DNA from: Dermanyssus gallinae
Taxonomy: Eukaryota > Arthropoda > Arachnida > Mesostigmata > Dermanyssidae
Assembly (NCBI GenBank): GCA_003439945.1
Contig: QVRM01006134.1
Location: 62,001 to 126,000 of the forward strand
Reading direction: 5' to 3'
DNA: 64,000 bases
How positions within the stretch are numbered: the stretch's first letter is position 1; each line of letters begins with the position of its first letter. The translations under genes were made by a program, and so were the position numbers. The notes beneath the pieces were generated by a model, which was not told where the DNA came from, ran no database searches, and saw nothing but the letters and a program-made list of their open reading frames with translations. Of this stretch, positions 34,662-44,720 are shown piece by piece.

Positions 34662-36323
34662 TTACATTTTGTTCAATGCGTGCAATTTTCTCGAAATCCT
34701 CCAAGGAAAGAAGTTATTAATTCTATCATTTGAGGCAACTTGCAAGGCATTAATAGTCATACCACTAAGCAGCGAGTTAGGTTTTACTACAAAGAACTTA
34801 TCTAACATATCGAGCTTGCGTAAACGATTATACATCCTCGTGTCGGCTTGATCAAACATATCAGAAATTGATTTGAGTTCTATATTTGCACGAGGTATAT
34901 TACAACGCTTGCTCACTCTCTTTATAAAACGTGATTGTACGCGCTCAATGGCCTCAAGATGTTTGTTAAGGAAGGGACGCCAAACCTCACAACAATAAAG
35001 GAATTTGGAAAATACAAGACTACTGAACAAATGCAGGTAGAACTCCGGTTTCTTTACGACAAAACAACGAAATACCGTATTCATCACCGCATTAGCCGAT
35101 TTGATTGTTTGTGTTATATGTAAATCAAAATCGAGGCTTGGGGTAACCATTACGCCGAGATCACGTATGGACAAGGTATATGGTATATCCTGATTGTCAA
35201 GTTTATAAGCAAAACACTGTTTCTTGGAGCTAAGTATTGCGCACTTTGGTATGGATATCATCATATCATTTTCAGCACACCAACGAGAGACAGCATCTAT
35301 GGCTAGTTGTAGTGTTTGTTTTCCCTCTAGCGTGTCAGTGGGACAGTACAGCTTCAGATCATCAGCATAAAGCTTGTATGTCACTCCTCGGGGTAGTACG
35401 GTTCCAATATCAAGAATAAATAAATTGAATAACAATGTACCTATGCAAGAGCCTTGCGGAACACCAGACGGACAATGTATAAAGTCACTATACGAGTTAT
35501 TTACCCTAACGCAGAATTTACGATCACTCAGATAGCTTCTAATCCAGGATACGGTACGATTGTCAATCCCTAGAACAGACAACTTTTTAACAAGGGTATG
35601 GTGGTGTACTCGATCAAATGCTTTAGAATAATCAAAGTAGACACAGTCAACTCTTTCACCCCTGTTTTTATAGAGTGCCCAATCGTGAACAGTCTCGAGT
35701 AGCTGCGTCGAGGTTGATTTGCCCCTTGTGAATCCGTGTTGATTATGGTCCAAAAGGTTATTGAGACTCAAGAAACGATTAATGTGGTCAACAAGGATCT
35801 TCTCGAAAATCAAGCAGGCGACGACTTCCTGGGCAACAGGGCGGTAGTTATCAACATCAGACAAAGAATTCTTTTTATGAACTGGAGTAACCACCGAGAG
35901 ACGAAAGGGTTGAGGGACCACACCTTCTTCATAAGATCTTTGGAAAATCAATCGCAGAGGCTGTGCTAGATCTATGGCTAACATTTTGTAGAACAATGGT
36001 GGTATTGAGTCAGGTGTGATACTACATTTGGACTTGAGCTCTTTAATTTTATTAACTATTTGTTTATCATCTACACAAATGGGGGGGCTGAGAAGGGTGT
36101 TGGAAGGTGGATGAATCGAAGGGGAAGACGAGACCTGATGAGAAACAAAAACTGAGGCAAAGAAGTTTTTGAAAACTTCTATGGAAGAAGTACGTCCGGG
36201 TGCAACGTTTTTACCCGCGTCCGACGGCGCGCACCCGAATGGTAGAATAGCCGGCATCATGGCGCCGAGTACAAAAGGCACCATGCGTGGTATTCTGCTA
36301 TGGATTATAACATACGACGACAT
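34662..36323 (-). CDS. Non-LTR reverse transcriptase (5'-truncated element), long open frame
   Basis: A 553-codon minus-strand frame. Residues 45-60 (SSIEVFKNFFASVF) begin the RT linker region. NYRP is at 159-162, QHGFTRGKST at 195-204, motif A YFDYSKAFDRVHH at 229-241, motif B SGVPQGSCIGTLLF at 286-299, motif C LYADD at 318-322, then thumb and the C-terminal helical part. The order and the AATAAA/poly(A) end fit CR1/Jockey-like elements. The endonuclease is absent, so the copy is 5'-truncated, as is common when reverse transcription stops early. The first 30-45 residues probably belong to flanking DNA, since the opposite strand there already reads as another RT; the junction lies around 36190-36235. 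The catalytic YADD is intact and no internal stop is present. Confidence 0.85.
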   Translation of the reverse strand: MSSYVIIHSRIPRMVPFVLGAMMPAILPFGCAPSDAGKNVAPGRTSSIEVFKNFFASVFVSHQVSSSPSIHPPSNTLLSPPICVDDKQIVNKIKELKSKCSITPDSIPPLFYKMLAIDLAQPLRLIFQRSYEEGVVPQPFRLSVVTPVHKKNSLSDVDNYRPVAQEVVACLIFEKILVDHINRFLSLNNLLDHNQHGFTRGKSTSTQLLETVHDWALYKNRGERVDCVYFDYSKAFDRVHHHTLVKKLSVLGIDNRTVSWIRSYLSDRKFCVRVNNSYSDFIHCPSGVPQGSCIGTLLFNLFILDIGTVLPRGVTYKLYADDLKLYCPTDTLEGKQTLQLAIDAVSRWCAENDMMISIPKCAILSSKKQCFAYKLDNQDIPYTLSIRDLGVMVTPSLDFDLHITQTIKSANAVMNTVFRCFVVKKPEFYLHLFSSLVFSKFLYCCEVWRPFLNKHLEAIERVQSRFIKRVSKRCNIPRANIELKSISDMFDQADTRMYNRLRKLDMLDKFFVVKPNSLLSGMTINALQVASNDRINNFFPWRISRKLHALNKM

Positions 36324-37120
36324 GTGGTAGCTGAGGGACCTTCCCCGGGGGGTTAATCTCGTTGCCTATGCTGACGACCTTGTCCTAACCGTCCAGGCTT
36401 TAACCCTGGAAAGCAAGGCGACTCTCCTGGTAAGTCGGAGAAAATGCCCCGTTGCTCAAATTTGTCTAGAAGGTCAGAAGATTGCACTCGTTCACAATGT
36501 GAGGTACGTCGGGGTTACCCTTCGTGGGGCTGAACACGTACGGCGGGTGACGGAGAAAGCAACGAAGGTAGCCAATGCCTTTGAACGGCTCATATCCATC
36601 TCCTATGGACTGCAGCAGCTGAGAAGAAGTATCATTATGTCCGCGGCCGAGCAAGTTAACCTGTACGGAGCTCCGGCCTGGCTTACCTGCGCACTCCAAT
36701 TCGCCGCAAAACAGAACCCACCTGCGTGCAGCCCAGAGGGGCTCAGCTCTCAGGCCAATCGTAGCGTATAATACGGTTAGTATAGAGGCGGTTCTTGTTC
36801 TTGCTTGACCGATTCCGTAGACACTTAAGCCAGCGGAGCGGTGCCGCTGCTGGGATAACCCTAATTTTAAGAAGACGAGGAACATCTGCTTCAGGCAGGA
36901 GAGGTAAGACGGCCTACGGCAGGAGTCCAATGCCCCCGTATCCTTAGTTCTAAACATTCGCGGCTCGCTTAACCAGCAGGGAGAGAGCTTACATTCACTA
37001 CCACCTGGGTCCTCACAGGTCACAGACTCCAGTCATACCTGTTTAAGATCAGTAAGGCCTCTAGCTCCACGTGCGTCCACTGCCTCACCTACTGAAGCTT
37101 TCATAGAACCTGACAAATTT
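36235..37120 (+). pseudogene. R1/LOA-like RT fragment
   Basis: The plus strand reads MRGILLWIITYDDM (worn motif B), a stop, then LRDLPRGVNLVAYADDLVL with an intact YADD at about 36365. The palm and thumb follow (VRYVGVTLRG near 36500) and, after frame changes, LTGHRLQSYLFKI with CVHC near 37060, the zinc-knuckle region near the C-terminus of R1/LOA-type ORF2. The 5' part is missing because the minus-strand RT element adjoins it. Stops and frameshifts make it non-functional. Clade by motif resemblance only. Confidence 0.65.
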
Positions 37121-37717
37121 TAACCTACGTGACATTATCAACAAAATGACGAAACTAACACACTTCTGGAAGGTACTATTATAATCTATCAAGAATGTAC
37201 TACAGGAAAGCACTATGGCTTCTCTTCTAACTCCTTCGCACCCTTCACACGGGCTGACTTCCACGTGGAGGGGAGGAGGCATCTAGCCAAATTCTGGTAA
37301 AGATCGCGGTCCCTTTCTAATAGAGGTATTAATTATTATAATTATAATGATAATTCAAATTTTGATTCATCTTAATGTGAGTGTTGAAATTTGTATCATT
37401 TCGGCTATTGCCGTTGCTGCCACGATTAAATGTTGGCACGATCCGTTTTACGGCAAGCTGATAAGGCTACAGTTTGTAAAGTGTGTGTTGTTTGTTAACT
37501 AATATCAATACGATATCGGCTGAATTTCGTTTGTAGCAGATTTTGAACAATAAGGACATAGATAAAAACAAGACTTTAGTGGAATATATCGATTTTGACT
37601 TATAGATGCTCTGCATCTCTGTTTTATGCAACTTTCTGGATAAAGGGATATAGCAACGCACTAACTAGGTAACGTAAAACAAAGATTATGCTTGTCTCCT
37701 AAATTGTAATAATGTAA

Positions 37718-37831
37718 AAGTAAAGGGATTTTCCATTTTGTTTTGGTTGCTCGTAGGTAAACTTTAGTATGTGGAAGTAAAGGGTTTTCCCATTTTGGTT
37801 TTGATGCTCGTACGCAAACTTTAGTATGTGG
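37718..37831 (-). repeat. Two tandem 57-bp repeats
   Basis: Units 37718-37774 and 37775-37831 begin AAGTAAAGGG and end TTTAGTATGTGG, with about ten differences. The length of 57 bp is 19 codons, and on the minus strand one frame stays open through both units, repeating YFHILKF-YE----QNGK. Whether this is translated is unknown. Confidence 0.75.
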
Positions 37832-38129
37832 AAGTATGTTGCGAAGCGCAATCCAGTTATCTGCTCTTTTTCATAAGAATCAATGAAGGAAACTCGTATG
37901 AGACTTTGCTGTAATTTAGCCATGTTCATGAGCCCGCTTACCAAAAAGTAGATGTTCATATATGCACTCTATAATGGAAATTAAAATAAGTTGAATTCCT
38001 TTCCAAATTTATATTTCTTTTCTGAAAGTATAATTAATATGGAGATTTTAAGTTAATTTTCACCAGCCTCTATACATCTATCAAGTTGATGGATTCAGTC
38101 GTTTTAGTACACCGCTAAATCGTGCTTTT

Positions 38130-38700
38130 TGCTTTTTCAGCTCCACCTGAACGGCTCGAAACACTGATTCCGTCGCGTCAATCAAGTTGTATTCCTATTA
38201 TGCTGTTTTAAATTCTGATGACAAATTAGAGAAGAAATCGCACGGTCATAAGTCAAGTGAATAGGCTGCGTACTTCACCGGCTTGATAAGAGGCTTCGTG
38301 TTTTTGACTCTGTGAGCTGGCGCGTTGTCATAGTGGAACAACTATCGCCTAAGAGACGCTTTGGAGCCCTTCCTTGTAAGCGCAGTAAAAACACATTTAG
38401 TAGGCGTGCTGTAGTGGGCTAACCGCTCGTCTATGGACCACCTTGTTCCAGTTCGAAAATCGTCTTAATTTCAATCCCGAAGAAAGAAGATTGCAACCAT
38501 AACCTTTCCAGCCGACTATTGACGCTTCATTTTGAAGGTTAGAGACGCTTCAATGCCTAACCTTTGCGAGCTCCTGGGCTTGAAGTTTAAGAGTTTTCAA
38601 TGTATTCGTTAATCCCGTGGCCTGCGACGATTGTCGAGAACAAATATGACGAGCTCTTGCCGAGCTCTATTCGAAATTGTCGTGCCAGAATGGCTCGAGC
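38130..38700 (-). pseudogene. Decayed mariner transposase
   Basis: Minus-strand translation, in shifting frames, gives STIVAGHGINEYIE near 38630 (where relatives have TGDE, so the first Asp is His), SAGKVMVAIFF near 38500, HYDNAPAHRVKN near 38325 (second Asp present), then AAYSLDL-stop-PCDFF near 38240 (third Asp present). Only 29 residues separate the last two acids, shorter than the usual 34 or so, so a small deletion is likely. The N-terminal DNA-binding half was not found. Stops and frameshifts make it dead. It is a different mariner lineage from the long-repeat element at 12.4-20 kb. Confidence 0.75.
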
Positions 38701-38783
38701 CTCTTTTTATAACCCTGTGTCCAGGACAGTGCACGTTTTCCTTCTACTAAGGCTGTACTTTAATGAGGTGTAACCTTACCTTC

Positions 38784-38786
<3 letters not shown>

Positions 38787-38818
<32 letters not shown>
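38787..38818. repeat. (TA)n microsatellite
   Basis: About 16 TA units beside the mariner relic. Confidence 0.92.
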
Positions 38819-38823
<5 letters not shown>

Positions 38824-38964
38824 GACACAGGCGATACGTTTTTCTGCAAAATACCCTCAACTGTTACAGTTGTTTAAATTAGTTACTAAGGAAATGTTGG
38901 CTCGAAAATGCTTTAATTTAAATGATAACATTTAACTATATTTTTAATTTCAATTTTTAAGGAA

Positions 38965-39016
38965 CTCCAGGCGGCTAATTTAATATTAAAAAAAAACATA
39001 AATTAGCCGCCTGGAG
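38965..39016. repeat. Perfect inverted repeat, 18-bp arms
   Basis: CTCCAGGCGGCTAATTTA (38965-38982) and its exact reverse complement (38999-39016) are separated by a 16-bp A-rich loop. They could be the ends of a very small inverted-repeat element or an RNA hairpin. Confidence 0.85.
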
Positions 39017-39044
39017 AAGACAGTCCCATAAATAAAATAAAAAA

Positions 39045-39071
39045 CATATATATATATATATATATATATAT
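39045..39071. repeat. (TA)n microsatellite
   Basis: About 13 TA units. Confidence 0.9.
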
Positions 39072-39079
39072 GTATTTAA

Positions 39080-39930
39080 CTCGCGTCAGTGTACGGAGAC
39101 CTGTTCCCGTGTAACTCTCGCCGTGTGTAGTTGCAACAGCTGTTATAATAGTACCAATATGTGTGGCACTAACTCGACTAGCACTGTAACCGTTGTTGGA
39201 TCCTCGTTGCGACCAAACTCTGTATGCGATAAAAAACCGTCTTCAGTTGGCGATCCCAGCACTGCATTGGAGGACACAGGCGCCCTTCGGTAGGCGGCGT
39301 TCCGCACGCAGCTCACGTACCTACTGAGTCGGCCCCCTGCGACACCTACGAGCGACCGGAACCCGAACGACGGAAGAGAGAGGGAGAGTCCAGATGAAGA
39401 ACGTAGTATTTGAGCACAGAACGGTGCTTGACCTTTTGCCCGATCTGTCTGGATTACATATTGCACCACATTGCACACTGGCCCTATTTTTCTTTTGTTT
39501 TTTGTAAGAGGTTTTAGAAGTGCATGATGCGCAAGCGTTGGCACTGCCAGCTGAGAGTGGCCTATGTGGTGTGACTTATAAAACCGCTAAGCCCGGACTT
39601 CTCCCCAAACCCTCAGGGGTTGGGATACCCACCTCGCTGCTACACAGGTTGACTACATTTATGACCACGAAAGACATCGCCACCGCCGCCACAACTGGCA
39701 GAGATTGCTCTCAGTCAACATTATAGCCTACAGCAAACTAGCCGGCTCTCTACGCATCACACTATGGCGAGCAGTGCTAACCTTACAGATATATATATAT
39801 ATATAACCACTTGTTTAACACCAGTCGGCAACAACCAAGCAATATTGCCAAGGAAAGCGTTACAGCCACAACACTCGGCCGAATCTCCACGGTCAAAACC
39901 ATGGCAATGTTGCGTGGCGCAGTAAAAATA
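39080..39930. other. Unassigned stretch
   Basis: A Ser/Thr-rich plus frame and a 133-codon minus frame overlap at 39143-39544. Neither has a recognisable domain. A short (TA)n lies near 39789-39805. Confidence 0.4.
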
Positions 39931-39936
39931 TATACA

Positions 39937-40110
39937 CAGGCTTTCCGAGAACTCGCCGAACAACCTTTGGGGTCTGGTACAATTCCGCAAAAAAATTTTT
40001 TTTCTAATGGAACAAGAGGGCGGAAATGTCTTCTTTGGAGTGAGAGCGAAATTTCTAAAGGTGGTCGTGACAAGCGCAATTTTAGCATACTCACTCTGCA
40101 AATATCTATA
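39937..40110 (+). mobile_element. Possible solo terminal repeat related to the long-TIR transposon
   Basis: The segment TCTAATGGAACAAGAGGGCG and the following GGAAATGTCTTCTTTGGAGTG align with the outer arm of the 12.4-20 kb transposon, which reads CCAATGGAAAGGGGGAGCG and GAAAATGCTTCGTATAGGAG. Spacing and order agree. A start at CAGG after a TA tract is plausible. The partner end was not found, so this may be a fragment of a related family. Confidence 0.4.
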
Positions 40111-42510
40111 ACTAAATAATTGGTAACAAAAACTTTATTGCAAGCGGCGAATAGCAATGTATGGCTTTGACCATTCAACTAATAAAGCGTGACCATTTGC
40201 TAAAGTTTGAAAATTGTCCACTTCGATTTAAATTTTTATCGCCCAATCCTCGATAAGAATGCGGCGTATAGCTATCTCTCTCTCTCTCTAAATATATGTA
40301 TATATATATATATATATATACGGTCTTTGCCTGCAATAAAAATAATTATTTGGCAAGTAATGCAGGTGTATTTCGCCAAAGCAGTTGCCTTACCTACCAA
40401 CCGTTTTGATGTATCTTCTTTCGAAATTGAAGTGAGTACACTGACATTAGGCAATAAAAGTACTGTAAGTAGTTTTAGAAATAAGCCACTAGCTGAGTCA
40501 TATGTATACCTAATTACACTTGGCATACGTGCGTTGTTTCTAATGATATCTAATTCACATTTTGCCCGCCCTAGATTTCCATGTGCGTCATGCAAACCGA
40601 GGATATCATATAACATCAAGCGAGAATTTATTCTATTTAGGATCTTAGCGCTATATACCGGGTGATGTTGAGTAGCTACGAAAGTAGTTTTCGCCGTTCG
40701 GAAGCGCTTTTCCACTGTTGTTGCTCTTCTTTAAAAACTTCCCAAGTAAAGCTGGTACTTCCTATAGTACATGGTAGAAGATAAAGTTGTGGCTGGCAAG
40801 TTGTGTAGCAGACCACACATCTTCCACAACTTTTGTAGCCACAACTTTTGTATGTGTGGTCGTCGAGGCGTGAGCTGGGTCCAACCATTTTGTGACTGAT
40901 CTTCTTTTATTTCAGGTGGCTGGACGACCAGCACCGGGTCGTAATTAAGATTGTCTTTTTCTAGTCTATGTATACTAGCTGCGTACTTTTTCTAGTGTAT
41001 ATTAGACATTGTCAAGTAGATAGAATGCTTCCTACTGTCTACGGCGAGTGTTACATCGAACTAGAAAATTTACTCGGACACGTTACTAAACGACATCTGC
41101 AGACCTCATCTTGTGCCACGGCATTACTTAGCGGAGAAGGGACAGACAATTCGGGTTTCTATTACTTCACCTCTCGATTCTCGTCTCCCGGACAACGGCG
41201 CTGTCGGGTCCTTCGCTGCGCGCCAGCCGTAGCCGCGTTGACAATGTACCCGTCGGAGAAAATCCTACTTAACCGGGCGGGGCAATGCGTGTGTGTCTAC
41301 AAAACGACGCACTTTGCAAACGTCTCTTTGTAGTTGTAAGGTCCTGTTACTAGTTCATCGCTATTTACTTCAGGCAGAAGGTCTAGGCGTCAATTCAATA
41401 CGACTCTTCGAGTATTTAGTCACCGTATTGTTGCAACAAAGCAAATGGCTATGAACAAAAAAAACATAAAACAGAAAAGACGCTTAACGTATGGGACGCA
41501 AGTATTATATAATGCGTCTACATTAGACTACGTCGTAGGCTTCCACACTAAGCGCACCCTGCCACAAGGGAGATGGGGTGTCGAGGGAGTAAATAACTAC
41601 CAGTAGCTGTCCTAAACAAAATGTGTTTGTCTTCGCGCAACATTTTCCACTAGTTTTAACTAGTCACGCTAAACACAAACGGAGGGACTTACAAGTTGTT
41701 GTCTCGATCATCGAGGGGTTCAGGAAGCCCCTGCGAGGCTCAATGTACTTTCCGAGTGGTGTGGAGACATAACATCCATTTAAAGCTAGTGACCAAACTT
41801 CATACTTCTAAGAACGAGATCAGCCTCGTTTATCTCCTCAGTTGGAATTCGCGGGCTTGCCTCATAGTTCCACCGTCTTTGTTTCGCTCTCTGTTTCGCT
41901 CGCTCCATACGCTCGGCTAGGCCGCGTGTCCCCGGCGAAGTAAGGACCCAGCCAACCATTCACCAGGGCTTTCTCCGCATACTTGACCACTACCTCTCGG
42001 GCTTCGCATACTTAATCCGAGTAGCGTCGCATCCGGACATTGTTACTGCCCGAATCAGATGGACTAAGGCGTTAGTTAAGCGTAAGTTGGTCTTCATGCA
42101 AGCCTCATGGCAGTAGGATAGCCCAAGGCTAGATGCGACACCTGCCCGTCGTCATGGCCTGTCACAGTAAGTAGCTACGGCGGAAAGTTGTCTAAATGAC
42201 AACAACACCCGTTAATGACGCCATAGGTAGGGCAAGAAAGCTGCCGAGCTCAGCATAAATGTTTTCTACGACAAGAAGTGCACACGGACACGCGGGCTGT
42301 TAGACATCGCTCCGTCGATTGACGTATAATATAATCGTTGAGTTTTGCAATTTAAGTGTAAATTGTGAAGTTCGAGACATGGCGAGGCAAACACTAAGAC
42401 ACACTTATTGTAACGCATTACATCAGAATTAGAGTGTAGATTGCTATTGACTGACAAAGATGATTTATGATTGTATCTTGGATACGGCATTCATGGGAAA
42501 TTTCGCTTTC

Positions 42511-42547
<37 letters not shown>

Positions 42548-42568
42548 AGTTAGAGGAGAGTGATTCTT

Positions 42569-42609
<41 letters not shown>

Positions 42610-43190
42610 AATTGTAATCGCACATGGATCTTGTAAGAAAGAAGATCTGGAGATAGCTTAGTTTATCTTTTGAATAGGACTAGTTGATCTTCTAAACCAG
42701 CTTGATGGTTGCAGTTAAATGATTTCCTGTGCTTGGGTCGCTTACTGGCGCAGTGACCTCAACAGACGACCAAGTATAGCTGCATTTGAATGTTGTACAT
42801 TCCATCAGCATATTTACATGGCTACTAAAGTTACGTGTTAGTGCTGAACAACATTAGACTCTAAATTTCTAACTCTTAGTTTTGTTGATTTAGTTATGCT
42901 GCTAACTTGACAATGTAAGACAAACCTGATGGTTAGTTAGAGGTGCATTGCAGGTGTTGATACTTTGGATGCTGTTGTCGCAGCAAAAAGCGATGTCTAG
43001 GATGGCCCTATTCATTTGCATAGTTTTTGGAATTTGCGGCGACCAGCAACGCAAAAGGGCTTTATGATAATGATACTTTTTCATGGCTCTGTTCCAGTGT
43101 TTCGTACTGTTGCCCTGCAGTCGTTACAGAACATGGGCTAATCACCGGCGCAAAGATGAACGGCAATATTATCTGCCTAAATGCTTTTTC
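40111..43190. other. Unassigned stretch with microsatellites
   Basis: Contains a (CT)n run followed by (TA)n at about 40274-40320, and two (TA)n runs at about 42514-42542 and 42574-42601 separated by about 30 bp. Overlapping frames at 40207-40715 on both strands extend into the microsatellite and lack recognisable motifs. No gene is supported. Confidence 0.4.
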
Positions 43191-43192
43191 AT

Positions 43193-43234
43193 GACATAGT
43201 TTTAACGTCACGTCGGTGACGTTAAAACTATGTC
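43193..43234. repeat. Perfect 19-bp hairpin with 4-base loop
   Basis: GACATAGTTTTAACGTCAC (43193-43211), loop GTCG, then the exact reverse complement (43216-43234). Confidence 0.9.
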
Positions 43235-43558
43235 TAAATTGTTGACTATGTTCAACTTAGTGATCAGCAGAAGATTTAGTGTCGAGCCGCAATATGAGTA
43301 GGGCTCCTAATAAGCTAGACTGTGTTCAACGCCACAAAATAAGAAGTTCGACTCTATATAGTTAGAATCTGGTCAAAAATGCCAGCTACGGTTGCTTTGA
43401 GAATAATTGTGGTATGAATAGGTTGCATAGTTACATCATGCAAATTATGCATTGAAAACACAATCAGATTAACCACTGGCTCGGGGCAGCGAACATAGCA
43501 CCCCGGTCGCATTTCACCTGCAGCAAAAATGTCTCTGCCTCACTTTCATTTACTTTTC

Positions 43559-44390
43559 TTATTTTGTTCTCAATTGTTTTGCAGAAATGTTAATATAGAG
43601 TCGCCTTTGATGGTGACCGGCGGCGAACTCATGATTTGTGGTTTCTATAAGCCGTTCTACGAAGGTTTGGCGTACAAATGAAACCAATTCTTTAAGAGTA
43701 ATGATTGAGTTCGCGAATGCGGACTGGGCCAGATCTGTTGTACGTCGCGTTTGCAGTCCTCCGGCTGAGGTGGTGCGAGTTGCCTGGTCCCAACTCGCTC
43801 CATTCAAATTCAAATTTAACAGTCGCTTCGTGCACTGCCTCAGCTTTTCGTCAAAGGTTTGAAGAATGCCCCTCTGATAAGAGACGCGTTCATGCAATAC
43901 AGGATGTAGGTTGCCTTGGCGTCGAGAAGCTAGTTCGCATCAAGTACGAGTACAGTAAGAGCTGCGCATCCAAAAATTCCGACCTGGAACACTAGAGATC
44001 AATTACCTCGCACTTCATGCTCAGAACATGGATTGCGGACGATATTGTGAGGGCAGCTCCAATGCACCGATATTTTTATCGATGCATAGCTCGATGCCCA
44101 GAAGCAGGCTCCGTGCCCCGAAGCAAGCACTCTTCACGAAAGCCGGAACCGAATTACAAAACGTACTGTTTACACTTTAAGCATGGGGTTGCAATCCTGA
44201 GGTGACCGAAATCGATTACTTTATGCACGTCACTAAAAATGACCTCAAGAGTACCGAGAAGTGCGCCATCATTTGAAAACCACGCCTTAAATCTTGACTT
44301 CAGAACAGATGGAAACTGACAGATTGCCGGGCTTAAAATGGCTGGGCTGCATGAGTCTCCCTGCTGCGTGTTCTTCCGTAATGCAATAGT
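43559..44390 (-). pseudogene. Decayed RT of the RLE-type retroelement family
   Basis: The minus strand reads ALRKNTQQGDSCSPAILSPA (worn motif B) near 44360, then SRFKAWFSNDGALLGTLEV, in which the catalytic YLDD-type box is FSND. After frame changes and stops come FDEKLRQCTKRLLNL, SWDQATRTTSAGGLQTRRTT and DLAQSAFANS at 43620-43850. The same blocks occur in the 53.6-56.3 kb protein (WMQASLSVRPGGMGIRSAS, DLALPAFLAA). The copy is clearly inactive. It is the only copy in the window showing where motif C should be. Confidence 0.72.
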
Positions 44391-44399
44391 GTTGGCTCC

Positions 44400-44720
44400 A
44401 TGAAAATCAGGGCAGACCCTAGAATTAAAATACTGTTAAGGAGGTTGTTTTTAATTCTAGACTATTCTCCGTCCTTTACGGGCTTGAAGCTCATCCGGAT
44501 GCATACCTTCAATGCACCAAGGGCGGGATATGTTAAAATATCTTCCATCCAACAGTCCTTGTGGCAGCTATGCCGCTGACTTTCAGCGGTATGGTTTATT
44601 ATTTATTCTCAATAAGCATCGCTCAAAAAAGATTCAATCAACAACAGGAATCGAACCGGCCACACCCTGGTAGACGATAACCATGACTAGCGCACTAGTC
44701 TCCTCGACCACGCCGCGTGG
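44400..44720 (-). mobile_element. tRNA-derived SINE, family 2
   Basis: On the minus strand a tRNA-like head has an A-box-like GTGGTCGAGGAGACTAGTG and a B box GGTTCGATTCC (about 44645-44657), followed by a body with AATAAATAATAAACCATA and a CCGCTGA/TCAGCGG hairpin. A second copy lies at 28372-28610. It differs from family 1 in both head and body. It lies directly beside the RLE relic, so either could have inserted in the other; no target duplication was identified. Confidence 0.75.

Noticed and set aside
44640..44720. Possible functional tRNA gene
   Set aside because: A and B boxes are present, but no consistent acceptor stem or anticodon arm was found, and the sequence continues into a repeated SINE body.
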